DNA of 64,000 bases from Dethiobacter alkaliphilus AHT 1 (GCF_000174415.1 NZ_ACJM01000013.1:32503-96502), one strand, 5' to 3'. Numbered from the stretch's first letter, positions 8,476 to 17,140 are shown. Numbers and translations are program-made. The notes: generated from the sequence alone by a model not told the origin.

Positions 8476-9425
8476 TGACCCTTTTGGTGTTACGCAGACT
8501 GGCCCAGACCGTTATTGTGCTTTTGGGGGTGACGGTGGCAACATTTTTTATTATGCATAGCGCTCCCGGCCATCCCCTACAGGCCAATCCTGAGCTTCGC
8601 CTGGATCCCACGGCGGTGGAACGCTGGTTGGAATTACGGGATTTGGATCAGCCTCTGCCGGCACAATATGTCTCCTGGGTCAGCCGCATGCTGCGGGGCG
8701 ATTTTGGCAACTCGCTGATCTATAACAGACCGGTGGTGGAGTTGATAGCAGAAAGACTGCCTGCCACTTTGCTCCTGACGGTAAGTTCGTTCCTTTTGGC
8801 ATTGGCGACCGCTGTGGTGTGCGGCATTTATGCCGCCATCCGCCAGGGGTCGCTCTTGGACCGGCTGGTGGGGGCAGTCTCACTTTTGGGAATCTCCATG
8901 CCGGGTTTTTGGCTGGGGATGCTTTTTATCATGGTGTTTTCTTATCGCCTGGCCTGGCTGCCGGGGGTGGGAATGCGCACTCCCGGAGGTGAAGGGTTTT
9001 TGGATTTGGTTGCTCATATGATTATGCCGGTGACAGTATTGGCTGTGGCCGGCTTTGCGCATTATGTCCGCTATGTACGGGGAGCTGTGCTGGAAATTTT
9101 AGAGCAGGATTTTGTCCGAGCCGCCCGGGCCAGAGGATTAACGCAAAAACAGATTCTTTTCCGTCATATCCTGCCCAACGCCGCTGTGCCCATTGTTACC
9201 GTGGCCGCCTTATCAATCCCCATGTTGTTTACCGGTGCTTTGGTGGCGGAAAATGTATTCTCCTGGCCCGGTCTGGGCCGCTGGATCATTACATCTACCC
9301 TGGCCCGCGATTACCCCGTTATTATGACGGTGAACATGTATACCGCCATGCTGGTGGCCTTGGCCAATTTTCTGGCCGATGTGCTGTACATGGTAATTGA
9401 TCCCCGGCTAAGACTTAATCATTGA
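8475..9425 (+). CDS. Peptide-type ABC transporter permease, DppB-like
   Basis: Membrane permease of 316 aa with an N-terminal helix (LRRLAQTVIVLLGVTVATFF) followed by a periplasmic segment and five further helices, the DppB/OppB pattern. The EAA-type motif is ARARGLTQKQILFRHILPNA. Its ATG overlaps the receptor stop by one base, so translation is coupled. It forms the channel together with the next gene. Confidence 0.92.
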   Translation: MTLLVLRRLAQTVIVLLGVTVATFFIMHSAPGHPLQANPELRLDPTAVERWLELRDLDQPLPAQYVSWVSRMLRGDFGNSLIYNRPVVELIAERLPATLLLTVSSFLLALATAVVCGIYAAIRQGSLLDRLVGAVSLLGISMPGFWLGMLFIMVFSYRLAWLPGVGMRTPGGEGFLDLVAHMIMPVTVLAVAGFAHYVRYVRGAVLEILEQDFVRAARARGLTQKQILFRHILPNAAVPIVTVAALSIPMLFTGALVAENVFSWPGLGRWIITSTLARDYPVIMTVNMYTAMLVALANFLADVLYMVIDPRLRLNH

Positions 9426-9442
9426 GGCAGGAGGGTTCTTTT

Positions 9443-10285
9443 ATGCGCCCACACAAAAAAAGTGGAATAGTGGAGTTGGTTATGGGACTGACCATTGTGG
9501 CCCTTCTTTGCCTGTTGGCTGTCTTTGCTCCGGTAATTACCGCCCATGACCCGTATGTTACCGATGCGGACAACTGGCTGCGCTCTCCCGATGAGGTGCA
9601 CATTTTTGGTACCGACCGGCTGGGCAGGGATGTATTCAGCCGTGTGCTATATGGGGCCCGCGTTTCTTTGGCGGTGGGGATTTTGGCAACCTTTTTGTCT
9701 GTTACTGTGGGTACCATTCTGGGAGGAGCAGCCGGTTACCTGGGGGGGATTGTGGATCGGTTGATAATGCGTTTTACCGATATCGTGCTGGTTTTTCCCA
9801 CACTGCTTCTGATTCTTACCCTGGTAGCCATCTTTGAACCGGCGCTGTGGCTGGTGATTCTGGTAATCGGCGGCACCGGGTGGCCCGGTGTGGCCCGCCT
9901 GGTCAGGGGTGAAATAATGCGACTGCTGGAAGCAGATTTTACCGCTTCAGCCAGGCTTCTGGGAGCAACGCATCTGCGTATTTTATTTGTCCATCTGCTA
10001 CCCAATGCCTTTGGCCCCATACTGGTGGCTGCCACTTTGTGTGTGCCGGCCGCCATCATGACCGAGGCCGGACTGGGTTATTTCGGGTTGGGCATCCAAC
10101 CACCTGTTCCCACCTGGGGAAACATGATGCGGGATGCCCAGCTTTATCTGCGCCATGCCTGGTGGTATGCCACTTTTCCAGGATTGTTTATCTTTATCAC
10201 AGTCTTTGCCTTTCAGTTGACGGGGGAAGGGTTGCGTAAACGATATAATCCCCGTGCCGCTAAACGGAGGGATGCCCGTGCTTAA
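9443..10285 (+). CDS. Peptide-type ABC transporter permease, DppC-like
   Basis: Second permease, 280 aa, DppC/OppC family, with the characteristic IFGTDRLGRDVFSRVLYGAR segment after the first helix and the coupling motif ARLLGATHLRILFVHLLPNA. The frame is open from 9422, but ATG 9443 follows CAGGAGGG with an ideal gap and gives the usual N-terminus. Ends overlapping the following ATPase. Confidence 0.92.
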   Translation: MRPHKKSGIVELVMGLTIVALLCLLAVFAPVITAHDPYVTDADNWLRSPDEVHIFGTDRLGRDVFSRVLYGARVSLAVGILATFLSVTVGTILGGAAGYLGGIVDRLIMRFTDIVLVFPTLLLILTLVAIFEPALWLVILVIGGTGWPGVARLVRGEIMRLLEADFTASARLLGATHLRILFVHLLPNAFGPILVAATLCVPAAIMTEAGLGYFGLGIQPPVPTWGNMMRDAQLYLRHAWWYATFPGLFIFITVFAFQLTGEGLRKRYNPRAAKRRDARA

Positions 10286-11234
10286 GGTAGAAGGCCTGAA
10301 TATCGGTTTTTCCTCGGGCAATGAAGATGGCCGGGTTGTAAAAAACGTAACTTTTTCCCTGCAGAAGCAGGAAGTGGTGGGCATTGTGGGAGAAAGCGGC
10401 AGTGGAAAAAGCCTGACGGCCATGGCCATAGCAGGCCTGCTGCCCCCGGATGTTCTGGCGGGCGGTGAGATTTTCTTTGGCCGGCGGAGACTTCGGCCTG
10501 GCCGGGAAGAAGACTGGCAGAACGTGCGCGGCAGGGAAATGGGCATTGTTTTTCAGGACCCGGCCTCAAGCCTTAATCCCTTGCTGCCGGTTGGTTCTCA
10601 GGTGGGAGAAGTTCTCCGGATCCACATAGGGCTGACCGAGAGGGAAGCGGAAGCTGAGGTGATTGAGGTTTTCAAGTCTTTGGGGATTGGCCCGGCAAAG
10701 CTGCGGGTGCGGCAATACCCGCACCAGTTAAGCGGCGGGATGAAACAGCGGGTAATGTTAGCTGCCGCAATCTGTTGTAATCCCTCTCTCTTAATTGCCG
10801 ATGAACCCACCACCGCTTTGGATGTTACGGTACAGGCCCAGATACTGGGCCTTTTGCGCCGTATAGTCAATCAACAGCAGGCTTCACTGCTGATTATTTC
10901 CCATGATTTGGGCGTTATAGCCCAACTGGCAGACCGGGTATTGGTGATGTGCGCCGGTGAAATTGTGGAGGAAGCTGCAGTGGGGGAGTTGTTCGACCAT
11001 CCCCTTCATCCCTACACACAGACACTGTTGGCCTCGGTTCCCAGGCTGGATAGACCCCTTTATACTCAACGGAAGCCTGTGATGGAGGGGTTGTGGGGCC
11101 AGGGATGTTCTTATGCCTCCCGGTGTGGGAGGCGGCAGCACAAGTGCCTGCAGGAATGGCCGGGACGAAAAAAAATATCTCCTACCCGGGCGGTTTGCTG
11201 TCATTTTGCAGCAGAAGGAGACGCTAATGAGTGA
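10278..11234 (+). CDS. Peptide-type ABC transporter ATPase, DppD-like
   Basis: ATPase of about 318 aa. Walker A (GESGSGKS), Q-loop (VFQDPASSLNP), signature (LSGGMKQRVMLAAAI), Walker B (LLIADEPTTALD) and switch histidine (IISHDLG) are present. The C-terminal oligopeptide-transporter extension holds cysteines (CSYASRCGRRQHKCLQEW) that in relatives ligate an iron-sulfur or metal site. GTG 10278 lies 6 nt after GGAGGG and overlaps the permease stop by 8 nt; ATG 10272 directly abuts the ribosome site and is less likely. Confidence 0.92.
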   Translation: MLKVEGLNIGFSSGNEDGRVVKNVTFSLQKQEVVGIVGESGSGKSLTAMAIAGLLPPDVLAGGEIFFGRRRLRPGREEDWQNVRGREMGIVFQDPASSLNPLLPVGSQVGEVLRIHIGLTEREAEAEVIEVFKSLGIGPAKLRVRQYPHQLSGGMKQRVMLAAAICCNPSLLIADEPTTALDVTVQAQILGLLRRIVNQQQASLLIISHDLGVIAQLADRVLVMCAGEIVEEAAVGELFDHPLHPYTQTLLASVPRLDRPLYTQRKPVMEGLWGQGCSYASRCGRRQHKCLQEWPGRKKISPTRAVCCHFAAEGDANE

Positions 11235-12150
11235 ATATATAATTGAAGGAAAGAACCTGTTTGCCGGTTACCCTGCAGGCCATAAGTGGGTCAAGGCGGT
11301 GGAAGGGGTCTCCCTGAATGTGCAAAGCGGTGAGGCGGTGGCCCTGGTGGGTGAATCCGGGTCAGGCAAGACCACTCTAGGTAAAGTCCTGGCCGGGCTT
11401 CTCCCGCACCGGCAGGGCCGGTTATATATTGGCCAAAAACCGGCCACCGGGCGTCCTGTGGGTGAAATACAAATGGTTTTCCAGGACAGTTCAGCGGCGC
11501 TAAACCCCCGTCTGACGGTGGGGAAGCTGGTGGAGGAAGGCCTGGTTATACACGGAGAGAGAAACAAAAAAGAAAGACTGCAAGCCGTCATGGATGCGTT
11601 AACTGCGGTTGGTTTGACTGCCGAATATGTTAACAGGTTTCCCCATCAGATGAGCGGCGGAGAGCGACAGCGGGTTGCTTTGGCACGGGCGTTGATTATG
11701 CAACCTAAAATGGTGGTGCTGGATGAGCCGGTGTCGGCTTTGGATGTGACCACGGGAGCGCAATTATTGCAGATGATTGGTGACCTGCAGAAAAAATACG
11801 GCCTGGCTTATGTGATGATTTCCCATAATCTGGCGGTTGTTCGTCATGTCTGCTCGCGGGTAATGGTAATGTATATGGGAAAAATTGTGGAGAAGGGGCC
11901 GGTAGCTGATGTTTTTGCCAAACCCGGGCACTACTATACGGAAATGCTTTTAGAGGCACATCCACTGCCCGATCCCCGGCTGCGCAAAGATTTTACCGGC
12001 TACGGTGACCCGCCTGATTCTGTTAAACCTCCTTCGGGATGCCGCTTTCATCCGCGCTGCAGGGCTGCGGTGGCAAAGTGCAAACGTATTCCGCCGGGGT
12101 TTGCGGAGATCTCTCCCGGACATCTGGCAGCCTGTCATCTGGCCGGATAA
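11227..12150 (+). CDS. Peptide-type ABC transporter ATPase, DppF/OppF-like
   Basis: Second ATPase of the importer, 307 aa, with Walker A (GESGSGKTT), VFQDSSAALNPRLTV, signature (MSGGERQRVALARAL), Walker B (MVVLDEPVSALD) and ISHNLAV. The C-terminus has the cysteine-containing oligopeptide-transporter extension (GCRFHPRCRAAVAKCK). ATG 11227 follows AGAAGGAGA and overlaps the preceding stop by 8 nt; the longer frame starting at 11113 is inside the previous gene. Last gene of the operon. No clear terminator follows. Confidence 0.92.
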   Translation: MSEYIIEGKNLFAGYPAGHKWVKAVEGVSLNVQSGEAVALVGESGSGKTTLGKVLAGLLPHRQGRLYIGQKPATGRPVGEIQMVFQDSSAALNPRLTVGKLVEEGLVIHGERNKKERLQAVMDALTAVGLTAEYVNRFPHQMSGGERQRVALARALIMQPKMVVLDEPVSALDVTTGAQLLQMIGDLQKKYGLAYVMISHNLAVVRHVCSRVMVMYMGKIVEKGPVADVFAKPGHYYTEMLLEAHPLPDPRLRKDFTGYGDPPDSVKPPSGCRFHPRCRAAVAKCKRIPPGFAEISPGHLAACHLAG

Positions 12151-12161
12151 AAAAACTAGCA

Positions 12162-12191
12162 TTTACAGGTAACAATGGTTTTTGTTATAAT
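12162..12191 (+). promoter_or_regulatory. Sigma-A promoter of icd
   Basis: TTTACA (12162-12167), 18-nt spacer, TATAAT (12186-12191). Starts about 40 nt before the icd ATG. Confidence 0.7.
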
Positions 12192-12238
12192 ATAAGTTAT
12201 ATTTGGACAAGCATATATGAAACAAGGAGGATAAACCA

Positions 12239-13237
12239 ATGCACAAAATTACTTTACTCCCCGGAGACGGGATTGGTCCCGATATTACGGCGGCCACCAA
12301 AAAAATTCTTGCCGCCACCGGTGTGGCCATTGAATGGGAAGAACACCTGGCCGGTGAAAGTGCTATCCCGGAGTTTGGTACTCCGCTGCCGGAAACTGTC
12401 CTGGAATCTATCCGGCGTAATAAAATCGCTCTTAAGGGCCCGCTCACCACTCCGGTGGGTTCTGGTTTTCGCAGTATTAACGTAGCGCTGCGCAAAGAGC
12501 TGGACCTGTTTGCCAACCTGCGCCCGGCCCGTACATATCCGGGGATTCGCTCCCGCTATGAAGATATTGATCTGGTAGTGGTCCGGGAAAACACCGAGGA
12601 TTTGTATGCCGGCGTCGAACACATGGTGGGTGAAGATGCGGCGGAAAGTATTAAGATTATTACCCGCAAAGGTTGCGAGCGTATTTGCCATTTTGCCTTT
12701 GAGTATGCCCAGAAAAACAACCGCCGTAAAGTTACGGCGGTCCATAAAGCAAATATCATGAAATGTACCGATGGGCTGTTTTTGTCCGTTTTCAACGAAG
12801 TTGCCAAAGACTATCCCGACATTGAGCCTGAAGACCGCATCGTAGACAATATGTGCATGCAGCTTGTGCAAAAGCCTGAGCTCTACGACGTCATGGTAAT
12901 GCCCAACCTCTACGGCGACATTGTTTCCGATTTGTGTGCCGGGCTGGTAGGCGGGCTGGGACTGGCCCCCGGTGCCAACATCGGCAAAGATTATGCCCTG
13001 TTTGAACCGGTACACGGCAGTGCGCCTAAGTATGCGGGACAGGATAAAGTAAATCCCACCGCCCTCATTTTATCTGCGGTTCTAATGCTTCGCTATATCA
13101 ACGAAGAGGAAGCTGCAGACCGGGTGGAAAAAGCTCTGGCCGCCGTTATTAAGGAAGGGAAAACCGTCACCTATGACCTGGGCGGCAGTGCCAAAGGTAT
13201 GGAGATGGCTGAGGCCGTTGTGGCAAAAATGGGTTAG
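12239..13237 (+). CDS. icd: NAD-type isocitrate dehydrogenase (beta-decarboxylating dehydrogenase family)
   Basis: Enzyme of 332 aa that would oxidise isocitrate to 2-oxoglutarate. N-terminal LLPGDGIGP and C-terminal [19 protein letters not shown] are family hallmarks. The substrate loop [20 protein letters not shown] and the segment [15 protein letters not shown] resemble the short NAD-dependent isocitrate dehydrogenases more than 3-isopropylmalate dehydrogenase, but homoisocitrate-type enzymes are close relatives. It stands alone, with no leuCD or aconitase gene nearby, behind its own promoter. ATG follows AAGGAGG. The family is certain, the substrate probable. Confidence 0.82.
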   Translation: MHKITLLPGDGIGPDITAATKKILAATGVAIEWEEHLAGESAIPEFGTPLPETVLESIRRNKIALKGPLTTPVGSGFRSINVALRKELDLFANLRPARTYPGIRSRYEDIDLVVVRENTEDLYAGVEHMVGEDAAESIKIITRKGCERICHFAFEYAQKNNRRKVTAVHKANIMKCTDGLFLSVFNEVAKDYPDIEPEDRIVDNMCMQLVQKPELYDVMVMPNLYGDIVSDLCAGLVGGLGLAPGANIGKDYALFEPVHGSAPKYAGQDKVNPTALILSAVLMLRYINEEEAADRVEKALAAVIKEGKTVTYDLGGSAKGMEMAEAVVAKMG

Positions 13238-13238
13238 G

Positions 13239-13553
13239 CTATTGGCCTGACATTTGTTTTTCAGCCATTTCTATCATCCGTTTCACCATATTGCCGCCGA
13301 TGCGTCCGCCCATGCGTCCGCCCACGGCTCCACATTTGCCGGAGGATACATCCTGCCAGCCCTGATTCTTGATGTAGGAGTCGATGCCCAGTTCGCCGGC
13401 AATCTCATGTTTATACTTTTCCAAGGCAGATTCCAGCGTCATTCCCGGGCTTCCGTCCAGGATGCCCAGCTCGCCGGCAATCTCCATTTTGAACTTTTCA
13501 AGCGCCTGTTCCGCACCTGGAACCAGGCGCTTTCTGTTTTTCTTCCTTGGCAT
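13239..13553 (-). CDS. Small acid-soluble spore protein, alpha/beta type, with duplicated protease-site segment
   Basis: DNA-binding spore protein that protects DNA in the dormant core and is degraded by the germination protease GPR at a site in the EIA motif. The C-terminal half (GGRMGGRIGGNMVKRMIEMAEKQ) is the conserved alpha/beta SASP signature. Unusually the N-terminal part carries the motif twice, KFKMEIAGELGI and KYKHEIAGELGI, each preceded by a similar helix (ALEKFK / ALEKYK), so the protein is 104 aa instead of the usual 60-75. ATG 13553 follows AAAGGAGGTG; the upstream frame to 13607 was rejected. Convergent with icd, the stops lying 1 bp apart. Confidence 0.85.
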   Translation of the reverse strand: MPRKKNRKRLVPGAEQALEKFKMEIAGELGILDGSPGMTLESALEKYKHEIAGELGIDSYIKNQGWQDVSSGKCGAVGGRMGGRIGGNMVKRMIEMAEKQMSGQ

Positions 13554-13693
13554 TTTTTTTACACCTCCTTTAAATCTAGTTTTTACCGTAGAACAACGTA
13601 TATCCAAGACAAAATTGGCTAGAGCTGAGAAATGCTTGCAACATAATTTATAACTGTGCTTGGCAAACTAATAAAAAATGTGGAGTGATTAAA

Positions 13694-14020
13694 GTGGTAG
13701 CCAAATCAATATACGCGTTTTTTAATGACGATGAAGATGCCAGGCAAGCCATGCACGAGTTGCGTAACCGGGGGTATATTTCCTCCATCCAAAAAGCGGA
13801 TCAGGGCTCACCCAATCCTGATATGAGTGTCTCTTCATTAATGGTTGGTTTTTTACCTAACATGACCCGTGCCCTGTTTCAGTCCCGCTACACAGACAGG
13901 GAAGGAGTATATCTGTTTGTGGGCCTAAATGAACACCAGGGCGAGGTGGAAGTTTATGATGTAATTGAGCAATTTGACGGCGAACTCCTGGAGCAAAATG
14001 AACCCCCTAAAAATCCATGA
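13694..14020 (+). CDS. Hypothetical protein, paralogue of the next gene
   Basis: Unrecognised soluble protein of 108 aa. It aligns along most of its length with the product of the following gene: both start VxK-(S/A)-(I/V)-(Y/F)-AFF, contain ADxAMxxLRxxGY, and share an identical block SVSSLMVGFLP near the middle followed by ALFxxR. The N-terminal pattern (a short strand, then a helix with repeated acidic and alanine residues) recalls stress proteins of the YflT/GsP17M type. GTG 13694 lies 8 nt after GGAG and matches the paralogue's start; GTG 13685 is possible. Confidence 0.6.
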   Translation: MVAKSIYAFFNDDEDARQAMHELRNRGYISSIQKADQGSPNPDMSVSSLMVGFLPNMTRALFQSRYTDREGVYLFVGLNEHQGEVEVYDVIEQFDGELLEQNEPPKNP

Positions 14021-14081
14021 TGAGACTCCGGGGACGGTTCTCAAAGTCTCAAAACAAACTAGATATTGTGGTGCAATGAGA

Positions 14082-14112
14082 AAATGAGAACCGTTTCAGG
14101 TTCTCATTTTTT
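14082..14112 (+). terminator. Terminator between the two paralogues
   Basis: Perfect 11-bp stem AAATGAGAACC / GGTTCTCATTT, 6-nt loop, then T run. Confidence 0.85.
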
Positions 14113-14192
14113 GATTTTTAAGATGGGCTTAATATTATTTGCCGGCGAATATGTTAGACTTAAAAAAACTGCAGAAGGGAGAGGAGAAAATA

Positions 14193-14492
14193 GTGGACAA
14201 AGCTGTATTTGCATTTTTTGACAAGGAAGATAAGGCAGATAAGGCAATGCACCAACTACGGGATAAAGGTTACGTTGCTTCGGTGCAAAAGGTAGATAAT
14301 GACCTGCCGGACCGGGATCTGAGTGTATCCTCATTGATGGTGGGTTTTCTGCCGGACTTGTCCAGCGCTCTGTTTGAAACCAGGCCCGGCCCCGGCGCCT
14401 ATTTGCTTGTTGGTGTGGACAAGCAGCATGATCAGTCCCAGGCACAGAAGATTATTGAAGAGTTTGAGGGTGAAGTGCTGAAACAAAAATAA
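14193..14492 (+). CDS. Hypothetical protein, paralogue of the preceding gene
   Basis: Unrecognised protein of 99 aa, a tandem duplicate of the upstream gene (shared SVSSLMVGFLP block and N-terminal VDKAVFAFFDKEDKADKAM). GTG 14193 follows GGAGAGGAG at 7 nt. A longer frame from TTG 14139 has no ribosome site. A terminator stands between the copies, so they are separate transcripts. No membrane segment or signal peptide. Function unknown. Confidence 0.6.
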   Translation: MDKAVFAFFDKEDKADKAMHQLRDKGYVASVQKVDNDLPDRDLSVSSLMVGFLPDLSSALFETRPGPGAYLLVGVDKQHDQSQAQKIIEEFEGEVLKQK

Positions 14493-14518
14493 AAAGGCTC
14501 AACAGAGCCTTTTTTTAC
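14491..14518. terminator. Terminator after the second paralogue
   Basis: Stem AAAAAGGCTC / GAGCCTTTTT with AACA loop and T run; the A run on the other side lets it serve the convergent deacetylase gene too. Confidence 0.85.
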
Positions 14519-14528
14519 TTCCCAGGGA

Positions 14529-15584
14529 TCAGTCTGGTTGATAAGTGCGTATGGCACGGTCACCCAGGCTTTTCTCGTTGATATTTTCTTCTAAATGGCG
14601 GGGTACGGTGACTTTGTCCGGGTTGCCGTCGCTGATGTAGCGGGCCTGAGTGTTGTTCTCAAAGTATTCAAGCCAGCGGGGCAGCTCGGTACCGTCGGCC
14701 CGCACCCGGGGCAGACGCAGGGGATTAAACTTTTCCGAGAACGGGGAAGGTGCGGGGTTGGCACCAACCAGCAAAATGGCGTCGTTTTTATATGTGATAT
14801 CCTCCCAGGTCCCTTCGGTCAGCAGGCTGTCATCTTCCGGCAGTGCGCCGTAGGGCAGGGCCAGTGTGTTTACTTCATAGCCGGGCAGATAGCTTTGGGT
14901 GGCGCGGACATGACGGGCCAGCGCTTCGGTCACTTCCTGCGGGGAAATATTGCGCAGGTTTTCATGCCCATAAGTGTGGTTGCCTATTTCAAACCCCCAT
15001 TCCACCAGCATCTCAAGTTTAGTTTGAATATGAGCCTGCTGTCGAAACGGCACCGGATAATAAATGTAAAAGGTACCCGCCGGGTTAAAATCATCATATT
15101 TCTCAGCCATTTCCAGAATTATGGCCACGGCACTGTCTGGATCCAGGGTGGGTTGGTCTCCGTCTTCCAGGAACCTGAACTGCCCCGCCGTGCCGTCGTC
15201 AAAGGTTAGTATAAACGGGGTGGTTCCCGCAGGGATGTCGATATGGCCGGCCAGATAGTCATTTAAGTTTACGGGGCGGTATCCTTTGTCATACAGGGTT
15301 TTTAGGTCCTGACGAAAGTTTTCTGTGGTGCGGCGCCAGGTTGATTCGGTGCCGCCGATTTCATGGTACATTAAGACCATTACCTGGCCTGCCTCATTGG
15401 GGCGGACGGCCTGAAAATCCAGTTCTTCCTGCGGCTCTTCCGGCTCTTCCGGTTTAGCATCTTGCTGATAATTCTCCTGGGGATCGTCTGGCAATTCTTG
15501 GTTTTCCCCCTGCTCCGGCAGGCCGGTAGTTTGCTGGCAGCCCACAAGAAATATCAGGCCAAGAATCAGGATAAGTTTCTTCAA
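14529..15584 (-). CDS. Polysaccharide deacetylase lipoprotein
   Basis: Exported carbohydrate esterase of 351 aa (CE4, NodB fold). Signal peptide with lipobox (LVGC, Cys16), then an acidic, proline/glutamate-rich linker of about 45 residues, then the catalytic domain: metal and base motif TFDDG, zinc-binding HTYGH, and LPYGALP as the third motif. The active residues are all present, so it is probably active on peptidoglycan or another N-acetylated wall polymer. Monocistronic, convergent with the paralogue pair and divergent from the aminomutase. Confidence 0.88.
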   Translation of the reverse strand: MKKLILILGLIFLVGCQQTTGLPEQGENQELPDDPQENYQQDAKPEEPEEPQEELDFQAVRPNEAGQVMVLMYHEIGGTESTWRRTTENFRQDLKTLYDKGYRPVNLNDYLAGHIDIPAGTTPFILTFDDGTAGQFRFLEDGDQPTLDPDSAVAIILEMAEKYDDFNPAGTFYIYYPVPFRQQAHIQTKLEMLVEWGFEIGNHTYGHENLRNISPQEVTEALARHVRATQSYLPGYEVNTLALPYGALPEDDSLLTEGTWEDITYKNDAILLVGANPAPSPFSEKFNPLRLPRVRADGTELPRWLEYFENNTQARYISDGNPDKVTVPRHLEENINEKSLGDRAIRTYQPD

Positions 15585-15670
15585 TGTTTTTCACCTCACT
15601 TTAACAGTACCGCATAAGTCATGCAGAGGTCAATCTGAAATTGATGTGTGGGAATATATAGCAGTATATT

Positions 15671-15699
15671 TTGAAGATTTAATATCGTTGTGTTATACT
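15671..15699 (+). promoter_or_regulatory. Sigma-A promoter of the aminomutase gene
   Basis: TTGAAG (15671-15676), 17-nt spacer, TATACT (15694-15699). Confidence 0.65.
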
Positions 15700-15753
15700 G
15701 AAAAAGATAGTCTTTTACATAAGTATCCTTGATTAAAATGGAGGAGTGAGAAT

Positions 15754-17004
15754 ATGTCTGATAAAGATTGTCTGCAAGATGAACAAAAACGGGCCATGGC
15801 CAATGAGCGGGCTGCGGAGCTTAAAGGACGCATTGATGCCTATTTGGAAGCCAGACCTCAAATCTCTGATGGTATGACGCAGTGGGAGGAAATCCAAAAG
15901 CGTCAGAAAAAGATAAAAGCACACCTCAACGCCAGCGACGATGACTGGAATGACTGGCACTGGCAGGTCAGAAGCCGTATTAACAAGGTGGAGGATCTGA
16001 TTGAACTGTTGGAGTTAAATGAAGAGGAAGCGGCGGAGGTAAGAAAAGTCGGTGAAAAAAACCGTTGGGCCACCACCCCGTATTACCTCAGCCTGATGAA
16101 CCCCGATGATCCCAACTGTCCGGTGCGCCGCCAGGCTATTCCTGCCACCGAAGAATTATTAAATCCGGTGGGCAAAGACGACCCCATGGGTGAACAGTAT
16201 ACTTCGCCGGCTCCTGCCATTACCCGGCGCTATCCGGACCGACTGATTATTAACGTAACCAACCAGTGCGGCATGTACTGCCGTCATTGTCAGCGCCGCC
16301 GCAATATTGGTGAAGTGGACCGCATGACGGCGCGGGAAGATTTGCAGGCTGCTCTGGATTATGTGCGCAATCATCCTGAAATCCGGGATGTGCTGCTTAC
16401 CGGCGGAGACGCTTTAATGCTTAATGAAGAGATTATTGACTGGCTTTTGACCGAATTGGATAATATTCCCCACGTGGAAATCAAGAGACTGGGTTCCCGT
16501 ACACTGGTGACCATGCCCATGCGGGTCACCGATGAATTGTGTGCTGTCTTGGAAAAACATTCACCGGTGTATATTAATACCCATTTTAATAATCCTGCCG
16601 AAGTGACTCCTGCGGTGGCAGAAGCCACACGCAAACTGACCAGGGCCGGTGTTTCCCTGGGCAATCAGGCAGTACTTCTGGCCGGTGTCAATGATGACCC
16701 CCATGTTATGAAAAAGCTGAATCATATGCTGCTGCAGGTAATGATTCGCCCCTACTACATTTTCCATGCCAAAGCCGTTACCGGAACCGCTCATTTCCGC
16801 ACCCGGGTTGAAGTGGGTATTGAAATTATGGAACATTTGCGCGGACAGACTTCCGGCATGGCCATTCCCACCTTTATTGTTAATGCTCCGGAAGGTTACG
16901 GTAAAACACCGATGCTGCCGGAATACCTTATTTCTTCCGGCCGTGACAAAATCTTTATCCGTACCTGGGAAAACCGTGTATTTGAGTATGACAACAGAGA
17001 ATAA
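15754..17004 (+). CDS. eam: Probable glutamate 2,3-aminomutase (radical SAM, lysine 2,3-aminomutase family)
   Basis: PLP- and radical-SAM-dependent aminomutase of 416 aa. The cluster motif CGMYCRHC (Cys172, Cys176, Cys179) is intact. In lysine 2,3-aminomutase two aspartates (Asp293 and Asp330 of the clostridial enzyme) hold the lysine side-chain amine. Here the equivalent places, still 37 residues apart, are Lys340 (IFHAKAV) and Asn377 (IVNAPEG), the replacement I recall for glutamate 2,3-aminomutase of Clostridioides. The expected product is therefore beta-glutamate, a compatible solute, rather than beta-lysine. Own promoter and terminator; no lysine-fermentation or beta-lysine acetyltransferase gene nearby. 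Good ribosome site (TGGAGGAG) before ATG 15754. Confidence 0.8.
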   Translation: MSDKDCLQDEQKRAMANERAAELKGRIDAYLEARPQISDGMTQWEEIQKRQKKIKAHLNASDDDWNDWHWQVRSRINKVEDLIELLELNEEEAAEVRKVGEKNRWATTPYYLSLMNPDDPNCPVRRQAIPATEELLNPVGKDDPMGEQYTSPAPAITRRYPDRLIINVTNQCGMYCRHCQRRRNIGEVDRMTAREDLQAALDYVRNHPEIRDVLLTGGDALMLNEEIIDWLLTELDNIPHVEIKRLGSRTLVTMPMRVTDELCAVLEKHSPVYINTHFNNPAEVTPAVAEATRKLTRAGVSLGNQAVLLAGVNDDPHVMKKLNHMLLQVMIRPYYIFHAKAVTGTAHFRTRVEVGIEIMEHLRGQTSGMAIPTFIVNAPEGYGKTPMLPEYLISSGRDKIFIRTWENRVFEYDNRE

Positions 17005-17009
17005 GATTA

Positions 17010-17040
17010 AAAACTGCCGGAGCTAATCCGGTAGTTTTTT
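17010..17040 (+). terminator. Terminator after the aminomutase gene
   Basis: Stem AAAACTGCCGGA / TCCGGTAGTTTT with one G-T pair, then T run. Confidence 0.85.
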
Positions 17041-17048
17041 GTACTACC

Positions 17049-17140
17049 GGAAATTATAACGCTTCGCAGTTTGCGAAGCTGCTTAGGTAACCCGTTTTAA
17101 TATACACGCGTAGAGGGAACTGAATAAGCATGCTATTTTT
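17049..17140. repeat. Dispersed two-hairpin repeat, copy 1
   Basis: Begins ATTATAACGCTTCGCAGT and contains the hairpin GCTTCGCA/TGCGAAGC, then CTTAGGTAACC and a right part with CACGCG ... GGAACTGAATAAGCATGC. Closely matches copy 3 (54011) over both halves and copy 2 (27263) over the left half. Sits between the aminomutase gene and dprA. Confidence 0.75.

Noticed and set aside
12254..13015. 253-codon frame antisense to icd
   Set aside because: Complete shadow of the well-supported icd gene, no ribosome site, no recognisable protein.
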